The position numbers were made by a program, and so were the translations under genes. This document shows, in pieces, positions 1 to 7,757 of a DNA stretch of 12,334 nt. The notes beneath the pieces were generated by a model. The model was not told the DNA's origin and did not search any database. It saw nothing but the letters and a program-made list of their open reading frames with translations. This stretch comes from an uncultured Lachnospiraceae bacterium. GTDB taxonomy: Bacteria; Bacillota; Clostridia; Lachnospirales; Lachnospiraceae. Where the stretch lies: assembly GCA_958405355.1 (NCBI GenBank), contig CATYEA010000034.1, positions 1 to 12,334 on the forward strand, read 5' to 3'. Each line of letters starts with the position of its first letter. Position 1 is the stretch's first letter.

Positions 1-14
1 ATGTATAAAAAAGC

Positions 15-19
15 GGAGG
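15..19 (+). promoter_or_regulatory. Ribosome binding site deciding the folE start
   Basis: GGAGG lies five bases upstream of the ATG at 25. The in-frame ATG at position 1 is at the window edge, its upstream context cannot be seen, and starting there would translate through this site. The ATG at 25 is therefore the better start. Confidence 0.75.
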
Positions 20-24
20 CTGAC

Positions 25-582
25 ATGATAGATGAGAAGAAGATCGAGGCGGCGATAAGATTGCTTTTGGAGGGCATCGGCGAGGACCTGGAACGTCCGG
101 GGCTGGCTGAGACGCCGCATCGTATAGCCAATATGTATAAAGAAATTTACGGTGGATTGGATGAGGATGCGTCGGTTCATTTGGGAAAGACCTTTCCGGC
201 CATCAATAATGAGCTTGTTTTGGAGAAGGACATCACCTTTTATTCGACCTGCGAGCATCATTTGCTGCCTTTCTATGGAAAAGCCCATATCGCCTATATA
301 CCGGATGATAAAGTTGTTGGACTGAGCAAATTGGCCCGGACGGTGGATGTGTTTGCAAAGCGGCCTCAGATTCAGGAGCAGATGACAGCTCAGATTGGGG
401 ATGCCATTATGACGTATTTGAAACCGAAGGGTGTTATGGTTATTCTGCAGGCAGAGCACATGTGCATGACGATGCGGGGAATTAAAAAACCGGGAAGTCA
501 GACGATGACCTATGTCTGCCGGGGCGCCTTTGAGAACAATCCGGCATTACAGCAGATGGTATTCAATATGGTGAAGCCATGA
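25..582 (+). CDS. folE: GTP cyclohydrolase I
   Basis: Converts GTP to 7,8-dihydroneopterin triphosphate, the first step of folate synthesis, in the cytoplasm. From the ATG at 25 the protein is 185 aa, normal for bacterial FolE. The zinc site is visible: CEHH at residues 76-79 gives the Cys and second His ligands, and the Cys of the HMC motif at residue 147 is the third. The family segments RPGLAETPHRIA near the N-terminus, VVGLSKLAR in the middle and MTMRGIKKPGS near the C-terminus are all present, so the enzyme looks intact. The last bases overlap the next start (ATGA, 579-582), implying translational coupling. An in-frame ATG at position 1 would add 8 residues but lacks visible support. The promoter must lie left of the window. 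Confidence 0.96.
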   Translation: MIDEKKIEAAIRLLLEGIGEDLERPGLAETPHRIANMYKEIYGGLDEDASVHLGKTFPAINNELVLEKDITFYSTCEHHLLPFYGKAHIAYIPDDKVVGLSKLARTVDVFAKRPQIQEQMTAQIGDAIMTYLKPKGVMVILQAEHMCMTMRGIKKPGSQTMTYVCRGAFENNPALQQMVFNMVKP

Positions 583-1088
583 GATGGAATGAGATTCCGG
601 CGGATATGGTGCGGGTGCAGAAGATTTTGCAGCATCCGGAATTTAAAAAATCCATGGAGTGGATCAATATTTTGGAGAAGGACCGAATATTCTGCGGTCA
701 TAGCATAACTCATCTTTTAGATGTGGCCCGGATTGGCTGGATTGATAACCTGGAGCGGGGCGCAGGTTTCCGCAAGGATGTGATTTATGCGGCGGGTCTT
801 CTTCATGATGTGGGAAAATATCTGCAATATAAAGAAGGGATTCCTCATCATATTTCCAGCGCCGAGCTGGCGGAGGGAATATTAACAGATGCTGGTTTTA
901 CAGCGAATGAAAATAAAGAAATTTGTCAGGCCATATTAAGCCATCGGGATAAAGCGGCGGCGGATGCAAACCCTCTTGGGCGGATTCTTTACCGGGCGGA
1001 TAAAATATCCCGGGCTTGTTATGCTTGTTCTGCGGCAGCCGAATGTGACTGGAGTGAAGATAAAAAGACACCGGGAGTGATTGCATGA
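579..1088 (+). CDS. HD-domain phosphohydrolase in the folate operon
   Basis: A 169-aa soluble HD-superfamily protein. Likely metal ligands are H45 (in GHSITHLLDVAR), the H76-D77 pair (GLLHDVGKY) and D141 (RADKISR). H90, H91 and H122 are further conserved-looking histidines. This is the pattern of metal-dependent phosphohydrolases such as the YfbR type. The tail carries a small cysteine cluster, C147-x2-C150-x5-C156 followed by DW, which may bind a metal. The gene overlaps folE and folP by 4 bases on each side (ATGA) and has only a weak ribosome binding site, so it is probably translated by coupling to folE. Its place between folE and folP suggests a role in pterin metabolism. Removing phosphates from dihydroneopterin triphosphate is an inference; general nucleotide hydrolysis is the alternative. 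Confidence 0.85.
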   Translation: MRWNEIPADMVRVQKILQHPEFKKSMEWINILEKDRIFCGHSITHLLDVARIGWIDNLERGAGFRKDVIYAAGLLHDVGKYLQYKEGIPHHISSAELAEGILTDAGFTANENKEICQAILSHRDKAAADANPLGRILYRADKISRACYACSAAAECDWSEDKKTPGVIA

Positions 1089-1933
1089 AAAAATCAATGA
1101 ACATTGGCGGAAAAGAATTTGAATTGACAGGACATACCTATATTATGGGTATTTTAAATGTGACGCCGGATTCGTTTTCTGACGGCGGTAAATATACAAC
1201 TTTAGATAAGGCTTTAAAACATGCGGAACAGATGATTTCGGAGGGGGCCGATATTATCGATATCGGCGGCGAATCGACCCGGCCGGGACATACACTGATT
1301 TCCGATGAAGAGGAAAAGTCGCGGGTGATTCCGGTGATTGAGGCCGTGAAACAGCGGTTTGATGTGCCGGTTTCGATAGATACTTATAAATCCGGTGTGG
1401 CTGAGGCGGCGATCCTTGCCGGAGCGGATTTGGTCAATGATGTCTGGGGCTTAAAATACGATGAAAAGCTGGCCGGGGTTATTGCGGGAGCAAAGGTGCC
1501 GTGCTGTCTGATGCACAACCGGAAGGCACCGGACTATGGGTATTTTATGACAGACTGCCTGAATGATTTAAAAGAAACTTTGAATTTTGCAAAGGCGGCA
1601 GGAATTGAAGACGACAAAATCATTCTGGACCCGGGTGTGGGTTTTGGAAAAACCTACGAACACAACCTGATTGTCATGAAGCATTTGGATGCTTTCAGGG
1701 AATTGGGATACCCGGTATTATTGGGAACTTCCAGAAAATCTATGATCGGGCTGACACTGGATTTACCGGCAGACCAGAGAGTGGAAGGAACGTTAGTGAC
1801 GACGGTAATGGGCGTTATGGCCGGAATGAGCTTTGTCCGTGTTCATGACGTGGAAGCCAACCGCCGGGCAATTCAAATGACCGAGGCGATTTTGAAAGTG
1901 CGGGAGGAATCGATTTGGGACACATTGGGATAA
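1085..1933 (+). CDS. folP: Dihydropteroate synthase
   Basis: Condenses 6-hydroxymethyl-dihydropterin pyrophosphate with p-aminobenzoate to give dihydropteroate, and is the target of sulfonamides. The 282-aa TIM-barrel protein shows the family signatures in order: NVTPDSFSDGG at residues 25-35, DIGGESTRPG at 59-68, an SIDTYK strand, LVNDVWG, ILDPGVGFGKT, GTSRKS around K218, and RVHDV at 252-256. All expected pterin- and pyrophosphate-binding loops are present, so it should be active. GGGAG at 1073-1077 is seven bases from the ATG at 1085, which overlaps the HD gene stop. The 3' end overlaps folB-folK by 19 bases and carries that gene's ribosome binding site. Confidence 0.97.
   Translation: MKKSMNIGGKEFELTGHTYIMGILNVTPDSFSDGGKYTTLDKALKHAEQMISEGADIIDIGGESTRPGHTLISDEEEKSRVIPVIEAVKQRFDVPVSIDTYKSGVAEAAILAGADLVNDVWGLKYDEKLAGVIAGAKVPCCLMHNRKAPDYGYFMTDCLNDLKETLNFAKAAGIEDDKIILDPGVGFGKTYEHNLIVMKHLDAFRELGYPVLLGTSRKSMIGLTLDLPADQRVEGTLVTTVMGVMAGMSFVRVHDVEANRRAIQMTEAILKVREESIWDTLG
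1903..1907 (+). promoter_or_regulatory. Ribosome binding site for folB-folK (TTG start)
   Basis: GGAGG lies inside the folP coding region, seven bases before a TTG at 1915. There is no ATG in a suitable position, and the FolB domain needs the residues that begin at this TTG. The site therefore decides a TTG start. Confidence 0.75.
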
Positions 1934-2748
1934 GAGATTTGGAAGTATTTGCCCACCATGGCGTTTATCCTGAGGAAACAGAAAACGGGCAGATGTTTTA
2001 TGTTTCGGCAGATTTATATTTGGACACCTGGGAAGCGGAGCATACAGATGATTTGGAGACTTCTGTAAATTACGGAACAGTCTGTGAGTTTATTAAAGAT
2101 ATTATGACGCGGCAGAATTATCAGCTCATCGAGCGGGCGGCCGGAGAAATTTGCGAAGATTTAATGATAAATTTTCCGAAACTTAATAAAGTACGTGTAG
2201 AGTTATATAAGCCTGAAGCCCCGATACCGATACCCTTCGGCACCGTGTATGTCGAAGCTTGTCGGGAATGGCAGGAGGTTTATATAGGAATCGGAAGTAA
2301 TATGGGAGATAAGGAAGAAAATATCCGGTCTGCCATCCGGTTTTTGTCAGAAACACGGGGAATTCAGGTGGAGAAAGTCTCTACTCTGATTCAAACAGAA
2401 CCTTATGGTTATACAGAACAGGATGAATTTTTAAATGGGTGCCTGAAATTGCGGACCTGGCTTCCGTCGGAAGTTCTTTTAAAGCGAATGCAGGAAATTG
2501 AGCTGATTTTACACCGGGAGCGCAAGATTCACTGGGGACCGCGGACCATTGATCTGGACATGCTTTTGTATGGCGAAGAAATCATACATACAAAAGATTT
2601 ATGTGTACCCCATCCGGATATGATAAACCGACGTTTTGTGCTGGAACCGCTGGATGAGATTGCCGGCTGGGCCTGGCATCCGACGGAAAAGAAAACAATT
2701 CACCAGTTAAGAGAAGCATTGAATGAGAAGGAGGCAATAGAGTCATGA
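1915..2748 (+). CDS. folBK: Bifunctional dihydroneopterin aldolase / 6-hydroxymethyl-dihydropterin pyrophosphokinase
   Basis: A 277-aa fusion of two consecutive folate enzymes. Residues 1 to about 117 are FolB, which cleaves dihydroneopterin to 6-hydroxymethyl-dihydropterin and glycolaldehyde. E21 (after HHGVYPE), Y53 (SVNYGTV) and K99 (ELYKPEAP) match the Glu, Tyr and Lys of characterised aldolases. Residues from about 120 to 270 are FolK, which adds pyrophosphate from ATP. It shows IGSNMGD at 126-132, the TEPYGYTEQDEFLNG segment, HWGPRTIDLDML with the Mg-binding Asp pair, and VPHPDMINRRFVLEPL. Translation starts at a TTG with a good ribosome binding site, 19 bases before the end of folP. 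The less efficient start codon may lower output relative to folP. The stop overlaps the next gene by 4 bases (ATGA). Confidence 0.95.
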   Translation: MGHIGIRDLEVFAHHGVYPEETENGQMFYVSADLYLDTWEAEHTDDLETSVNYGTVCEFIKDIMTRQNYQLIERAAGEICEDLMINFPKLNKVRVELYKPEAPIPIPFGTVYVEACREWQEVYIGIGSNMGDKEENIRSAIRFLSETRGIQVEKVSTLIQTEPYGYTEQDEFLNGCLKLRTWLPSEVLLKRMQEIELILHRERKIHWGPRTIDLDMLLYGEEIIHTKDLCVPHPDMINRRFVLEPLDEIAGWAWHPTEKKTIHQLREALNEKEAIES

Positions 2749-3746
2749 TTGATTTGCATGTACATCTGGCCGGATCGCTGAAACCGGCAACAATTATTGA
2801 ATATGCCAAGGAGAGAAATGTCCCTTTGCCCACTTACAATGCTTCCGAGCTTGAAAGCTATCTGGAAGCTCCGGACCACTGTCCGGATATCGCCGAATTT
2901 TATGAGCTTTGCGATATGACAGACTGGGTACTTCAGGAGCGCCGTGCCATCCGTCGTGCCATGACAGAGATGGTTCGGGAACTGGATGCTCAGGGTGTCA
3001 TGTATGCGGAAATCCGTTTTTCACCATCTGAATGTACACTGGGCGGCTTGCGCCAGGGAGATGCCGTGTCTGCTGCGTTGGAAGGACTGGCCAGAGGAAT
3101 GCAGGAAAGTCGGCGTATTCGTGCCAATCTGGTACTCTGTATCATACCGAAAATGGATGAGCATGAAGCCTTTGAAACCCTTGTGGAAGCGAAAAAGCAT
3201 CTGCGTAAAGGGGTTTGCGGTTTGGATCTTCTGCTGGAAGAGAAGCTTTATGAAACCGAAGTTTATGACTGGCTGTTTGGACTGATTAAAGAAGAACATA
3301 TTCCATTTACGGTTCATGCCGGACAATATAATACGGACAGTATGCGCAAGGCCATTCGTTATGGTGCTCAGAGGATCAGCCAGGGTTTACATATTTTAGA
3401 TGATGATGATCTTCTGCAGGAAATTATTAACCGGAAAGTTGTCGTGGAATGCTGCCCGGCCAGTAACCTGAAACTGGGTTCGGTGGAAAATTACAGTCAT
3501 CATCCGATACGTAAACTTTTTGACAGAGGTGTTCCGGTGTGTGTCTGTACGGACCGTCTGAGAGTGTCCGGCATCACATTGGCTGAAGAATACCGGAAGC
3601 TTGAACGGTATCTTGGTTTCACACCTTATGAAATTTATCAGATGAATCAAAATGCTGTAAATGGCGCTTTCCTTTCTCAAATGGAAAAGGACCGTTTACG
3701 GTTTGACTTATATGAAGCCAATAAGGCAATCGTGGACAAGGAGTAG
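2745..3746 (+). CDS. Adenosine deaminase-like metallohydrolase with altered catalytic residues
   Basis: A 333-aa TIM-barrel amidohydrolase of the adenosine/AMP deaminase family, of normal family length. All four zinc ligands are present: H5 and H7 (HVHLAGS), H191 (VHAG) and D270 (CTD). Aligned by eye to mouse adenosine deaminase, the general acid/base residues are changed: the Glu of HAGE is Q194, the His of the GHG motif is Q213 (RISQG), and the second Asp of TDDP is R271 (TDRL). H216, matching a further conserved His, is kept. The reading frame is intact, so this looks like a diverged enzyme rather than a decayed one. Ordinary adenosine deamination is doubtful. AAGGAGG at 2728-2734 precedes the ATG, which overlaps the folB-folK stop. 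The substrate is unknown; a purine- or pterin-related compound is suggested only by context. Confidence 0.85.
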   Translation: MIDLHVHLAGSLKPATIIEYAKERNVPLPTYNASELESYLEAPDHCPDIAEFYELCDMTDWVLQERRAIRRAMTEMVRELDAQGVMYAEIRFSPSECTLGGLRQGDAVSAALEGLARGMQESRRIRANLVLCIIPKMDEHEAFETLVEAKKHLRKGVCGLDLLLEEKLYETEVYDWLFGLIKEEHIPFTVHAGQYNTDSMRKAIRYGAQRISQGLHILDDDDLLQEIINRKVVVECCPASNLKLGSVENYSHHPIRKLFDRGVPVCVCTDRLRVSGITLAEEYRKLERYLGFTPYEIYQMNQNAVNGAFLSQMEKDRLRFDLYEANKAIVDKE

Positions 3747-3752
3747 GAGACA

Positions 3753-4898
3753 ATGGAAGACTTAGTGAAATTACGTAATGAGATTGACGCTATTGATGAC
3801 CAGATTGTCAGTCTTTTTGAACAGCGTATGGCAGTGGCGGAAAATGTAGCTGCCTTCAAACGAAGCGTTGGAAAACCAGTTTTGGATAAAGAGCGGGAAA
3901 AGATTAAAATACAGAAAGTAACGGAAAAAACATCGAATGCTTTTAATCGTCAGGCCGTGGAATCTCTTTTTGGTCAGATTATGGCAGTCAGCCGTATGCT
4001 CCAATATCAGAGGTTGGCCAGTGAGAGGACCGATGTGGAAGGCTTTCGGGTTGAAGATATGGTGACGACGCCGAAGACAAAGGTCGTTTATACCGGAGTT
4101 CCGGGTGCCTATGCACAGGCGGCCATGGACAGTTACTTTGGTTCCGAAATCGATGGCTTTAACGTGGAGACTTTTGGAGATGCCATGGAAGCAGTCCACA
4201 GCGGACAGGCTGAGTACGGCGTCCTGCCTATTGAAAATTCTTCAACAGGCAGTGTCAATGATGTCTATGATTTATTATCCGCTTACGATAATCATATTGT
4301 TGGTGAAACGATGATAAAGATCGAGCATGCCCTTTTGGGGCTTCCGGGAAGCCGGATTGAGGATATCCGTACAGTTTATTCCCATCCGCAGGGACTGATG
4401 CAGTGCAGCCGTTTCTTAGATAAGCACAGAGAATGGCAGCAGGTCAGCCTTCAGAACACTGCGGCATCGGCAAAGCGGGTTCTGGATGACGGAGATATGA
4501 GCCAGGCAGCAATCGCAAGCCAGCAGGCCGCAAAAAATTTTGGCCTGACTGTTTTGAAAGAAAAATTAAATGACTTGGATAATAATTTTACGCGTTTTGT
4601 CATTATAAGCCACAAAAAAGTATTCCAGGAAAATGCAGATAAAATCAGCGTTTGTTTTGAAGTACCTCATGAGAGCGGTACATTGTATAACATTCTCGGC
4701 CATTTTATCTTTAATGGCTTGAGTATGTCGCGGATTGAGTCGCGGCCGATTCAGGGGAAACCGTGGCAATATCGTTTCTTCGTTGATTTTTATGGAAATC
4801 TGAGAGAGCAGGCCGTAAGAAATGCCCTTCATGGTATTCAGTCTGAAACGGAGGGATTTCGTATTCTTGGAAACTATATAGGAGTGGAGCAGCAGTGA
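3753..4898 (+). CDS. pheA: Bifunctional chorismate mutase / prephenate dehydratase (P-protein)
   Basis: Converts chorismate to prephenate and then to phenylpyruvate for phenylalanine synthesis. The 381 aa follow the E. coli P-protein closely. Residues 1-90 are an AroQ-type chorismate mutase with R8, R25, K36, D45, R48 and E49, each offset by three from the E. coli active-site residues. From about residue 110 comes the prephenate dehydratase (YTGVPGAYA, LPIENSSTGSV, SHPQGLMQC), with the catalytic T280-R281-F282. From about 300 comes an ACT domain with the phenylalanine-binding ESRP at 329-332. The companion GALV motif appears as GTLY, so feedback inhibition is likely but its strength is unclear. 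AAGGAG at 3738-3743 runs into the stop of the previous gene. The gene ends inside the start of the DUF815 gene. Confidence 0.96.
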   Translation: MEDLVKLRNEIDAIDDQIVSLFEQRMAVAENVAAFKRSVGKPVLDKEREKIKIQKVTEKTSNAFNRQAVESLFGQIMAVSRMLQYQRLASERTDVEGFRVEDMVTTPKTKVVYTGVPGAYAQAAMDSYFGSEIDGFNVETFGDAMEAVHSGQAEYGVLPIENSSTGSVNDVYDLLSAYDNHIVGETMIKIEHALLGLPGSRIEDIRTVYSHPQGLMQCSRFLDKHREWQQVSLQNTAASAKRVLDDGDMSQAAIASQQAAKNFGLTVLKEKLNDLDNNFTRFVIISHKKVFQENADKISVCFEVPHESGTLYNILGHFIFNGLSMSRIESRPIQGKPWQYRFFVDFYGNLREQAVRNALHGIQSETEGFRILGNYIGVEQQ

Positions 4899-6193
4899 TG
4901 AAGATCAGAGTGCATGAATTAATTTTATATCGTAATTTTGCAGAAACTATTTTTTATGATATGGCCGATGTGGCCAACAATTATTTGAATGAAGATTGTG
5001 ACAGAGAGGTGCTGATCGATAAACTGTATCAGTGTATCAACCAGATCGTTACCATTGCCAGAGATCATGGATTTAATGGAAATCTTTGGCATGGATATCT
5101 TACCTATCTTTTGACGACCAATGAAAACGCGTTCAGTATGTCCTGTGAGAAGAAGGGTGCCATTGAGGGCAGCATTAATGAGCTGGCTTTGCATGATCTG
5201 CGTATTTTTAAAGAAGCTTATGATGTGGAATGGGATGATATTGAAAAAGAGCTGGGTGTGCATTTTATCAGTATGATCCGCGCTTTCCACAGCCCGGATA
5301 ATCTGGGAATCATCTACAGCCAGAGCCTGCGGGAGCGGATTGATGAACTGAATGGTCAGTTGGCTGCGGCAGAAGATGTTCATCGGATGTACGATGTACT
5401 GACGGATTTTTATAAGGATTACGGTGTGGGCAAATTTGGTCTTCATCGGGCTTTCAAGATTATCAGTGACGGTCAGGAACCGGAGATTGCTCCGATTACA
5501 CGGACGGAGAAAGTAGTTCTTTCCGACATTGTCGGTTATGAGATTCAGAAGAAAAAACTGAGAGATAATACGGAGGCGTTCATTCAGGGAAAGAAGGCGA
5601 ATAATGCCTTGCTTTACGGTGACAGCGGTACGGGAAAATCTACAAGTATTAAAGCAATTTTGAATGAATATTATAAAGACGGACTTCGCATGATTGAAAT
5701 ATATAAACATCAGTTTAAAGATATTTCAAATGTGATCGCTCAGATCAAGAACCGGAATTATAAATATATTCTGTATATGGATGATCTGTCTTTTGAGGAA
5801 TTTGAAATCGAATACAAATATTTAAAAGCCATTATTGAAGGCGGACTGGAAACAAAGCCGGATAATGTGGTGATTTATGCCACATCCAACCGGAGACATC
5901 TCATTCGTGAGACGTGGAGCGACCGGAAACAAGCGCCGGATGACGTTCACGGCGGAGATTCCATGCAGGAAAAATTATCGCTGGCAACCCGGTTTGGTGA
6001 ATCAATCTATTACGGTAAACCGAATCAGAAAGAATATTTGGAAATTGCCAGAGAATTGGCGAAACGTTATGGTATTACAATGAGTGAAGAGATGATTGAA
6101 CAGGAAGCTGTCAAGTGGGAGCTTGGTCACGGCGGACGTTCCGGACGGACAGCCCAGCAGTTTATCAATCATCTGATAGGAATTGCAGAATAA
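4898..6193 (+). CDS. DUF815-family AAA+ ATPase
   Basis: A 431-aa cytoplasmic P-loop ATPase of the DUF815 (COG2607) type, whose cellular role is not established. The N-terminal 200 residues are mostly helical and have no motif I recognise. The ATPase core follows, with Walker A GDSGTGKST from about residue 241, Walker B YILYMDD ending at D295-D296, a sensor-1-like VVIYATSN strand, and a possible arginine finger in LATRFGES. The start is ATG 4898, in a TGATG overlap with pheA, with GGAG eight bases upstream; a GTG at 4895 is an alternative adding one residue. Recognition rests on the Walker region and overall layout. Its place between pheA and the polyphosphate genes gives no clear functional hint beyond co-transcription. 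Confidence 0.85.
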   Translation: MKIRVHELILYRNFAETIFYDMADVANNYLNEDCDREVLIDKLYQCINQIVTIARDHGFNGNLWHGYLTYLLTTNENAFSMSCEKKGAIEGSINELALHDLRIFKEAYDVEWDDIEKELGVHFISMIRAFHSPDNLGIIYSQSLRERIDELNGQLAAAEDVHRMYDVLTDFYKDYGVGKFGLHRAFKIISDGQEPEIAPITRTEKVVLSDIVGYEIQKKKLRDNTEAFIQGKKANNALLYGDSGTGKSTSIKAILNEYYKDGLRMIEIYKHQFKDISNVIAQIKNRNYKYILYMDDLSFEEFEIEYKYLKAIIEGGLETKPDNVVIYATSNRRHLIRETWSDRKQAPDDVHGGDSMQEKLSLATRFGESIYYGKPNQKEYLEIARELAKRYGITMSEEMIEQEAVKWELGHGGRSGRTAQQFINHLIGIAE

Positions 6194-6200
6194 GCAGGAG

Positions 6201-6205
6201 GGAGG
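6201..6205 (+). promoter_or_regulatory. Ribosome binding site deciding the start of the Ppx-like gene
   Basis: GGAGG, part of a longer GGAGGGAGG purine run, lies eight bases before the ATG at 6214. The same frame is open back to 6115, but that extension overlaps the DUF815 gene and has no conserved sequence. The start at 6214 is therefore preferred. Confidence 0.8.
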
Positions 6206-6213
6206 CAGAACGG

Positions 6214-7752
6214 ATGCCCATACAGATGTTGGCGGCCATTGACGTAGGATCAAGTGAGGTTGCAATGAAAATCTATCAGTTTTCCAAACGGACCGGAATT
6301 CAGGAAGTGGAGTATGTCCGTTCAATTGTCGAGCTTGGGGCAGACACCTATAATACGGGGGTGATCGCCCATGACACTGTACGGGAATTGTGTGGTGTTC
6401 TGGGTGGCTTTGTGAATAAATTGAAGGAATACCGTATTGAAAAATACGTGGCTTACGCAGGAAGTGCCATGCGTGAGGCTAAAAATCGGGAATTGGTACT
6501 GGATGAGATTCGGCTTCGGACAGGACTTGATGTGCAGATTATTGGAAATGCCCAGCAGCGTTTTCTTATACTGCAGTCCCTGGCCGGAACGATGCGTCAG
6601 TTTGAGTCCCTTTCCAAAGAAGGTATGGCAGTGGTGGACCTTTCATCAGGAAGTCTGCAGGTCTCTGTCTATGCAGAGGGCGCTTTGCAGCTGACCCAAA
6701 ACCTGAAACTTGGGTCCCTTAGAATCCGGGAGATTCTTGCGGATATTGAACAGCAGACCACATCCTTTGTCACTGTTATGGAAGATTATATCGGCAATGA
6801 TCTGCGGACATTGCAGCGTCTTGTCATCAGGAAGTATCGGGTGAAGCATGTGATCGTTCTCGGTGAGGAAATAGCAACGCTGCTGAATGCGGTCAATGCT
6901 TCCAAAAACAGAGAAAGTTTTACTGCTTCCCAGTTTGAAAAATTTTATATTAAACTGATGCGGAGCAGGGAAGAGGATATTTCTAAAAAATATAATATTC
7001 CTTATGAGACGGCTACCGTGTTAAAACCATCCATGATCATTTTCAAAAATCTGGTGGAAATGCTGGGCGGCGAGGTTGTATGGGCTTCCAATGTGGGGCT
7101 GTGTGACGGTATTCTGGCGGATTATGTGCGAAGCCATCATATGAGTAAAAATACCCGTGATTTTGCAGAGGACATTATTTCAGTTACCCGTCAGGTGGCA
7201 AAACATTATGAAAGTGACATGAATCATACACAGAATGTGGAACAGCTTTCGCTGGCTATTTTTGACAGTATACGAAAGGTGTCCGGCCTGACCCAGAGAG
7301 ACCGTCTGCTTTTGCAGGTTTCAGGAATTCTTCATGACTGTGGTAAGTACGTGAACATGATGCATGGTACGGACAATACGTATTATCTTGTTTTGAACAC
7401 AGAAATTATCGGTTTGTCAGAAACAGAAAAAAGGATTGTTGCCAATGTGATTCGGTTTAACTCCAACAGTGAAGTTCCGGAATACGCGGAGGTTGCCGGT
7501 GAGATGAATCATATGGATTATGTGCGGATGCTTAAAATGGCTGCCATTCTCCGGCTGGCAAATGGTATGGACCGGAGTCATCTGCAGCGGATTCAGGATG
7601 TCCGGGTCACAGTGAAGGATAATGAGTTGAAAATTATGGCAAATACCATTTATGATATTACGTTGGAGCAGGGAATGATGGACAGCAGAGCCCATTTCTT
7701 TGAACAGATTTATGGACTCCGGCCGATTCTCAGGCAGAAACGAAGGGGGTAA
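6214..7752 (+). CDS. Ppx/GppA-family protein with C-terminal HD domain, active site altered
   Basis: A 512-aa member of the exopolyphosphatase / guanosine pentaphosphatase family. Residues 1 to about 310 have the actin-like fold: AAIDVGSS at 7-14 is the first phosphate loop and SAMREAKNRE is the usual second signature. Two catalytic features differ from active exopolyphosphatases. The acidic SGxEEA motif is GNAQQR (residues 111-116), so the catalytic Glu region is Ala-Gln-Gln. The DIGGGS loop is DLSSGS (142-147). From about residue 340 comes the HD domain, with H374-D375 in LHDCGK and the clostridial-type segment TEIIGLSETEKRIVANV. Hydrolysis of polyphosphate or pppGpp is doubtful, and a binding or regulatory role is an inference. 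It sits five bases before ppk1, which supports a link to polyphosphate. Confidence 0.85.
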   Translation: MPIQMLAAIDVGSSEVAMKIYQFSKRTGIQEVEYVRSIVELGADTYNTGVIAHDTVRELCGVLGGFVNKLKEYRIEKYVAYAGSAMREAKNRELVLDEIRLRTGLDVQIIGNAQQRFLILQSLAGTMRQFESLSKEGMAVVDLSSGSLQVSVYAEGALQLTQNLKLGSLRIREILADIEQQTTSFVTVMEDYIGNDLRTLQRLVIRKYRVKHVIVLGEEIATLLNAVNASKNRESFTASQFEKFYIKLMRSREEDISKKYNIPYETATVLKPSMIIFKNLVEMLGGEVVWASNVGLCDGILADYVRSHHMSKNTRDFAEDIISVTRQVAKHYESDMNHTQNVEQLSLAIFDSIRKVSGLTQRDRLLLQVSGILHDCGKYVNMMHGTDNTYYLVLNTEIIGLSETEKRIVANVIRFNSNSEVPEYAEVAGEMNHMDYVRMLKMAAILRLANGMDRSHLQRIQDVRVTVKDNELKIMANTIYDITLEQGMMDSRAHFFEQIYGLRPILRQKRRG

Positions 7753-7757
7753 TTGGA

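Noticed and set aside
4925..5710. 261-codon open frame on the - strand opposite the DUF815 gene
   Set aside because: It lies wholly antisense to a gene with clear Walker motifs, its protein has no recognisable motif, and it has no convincing ribosome binding site. It is a shadow frame.
6115..6213. N-terminal extension of the Ppx-like protein back to 6115
   Set aside because: It overlaps the end of the DUF815 gene, has no family similarity, and the strong ribosome binding site at 6201-6205 points to the ATG at 6214.
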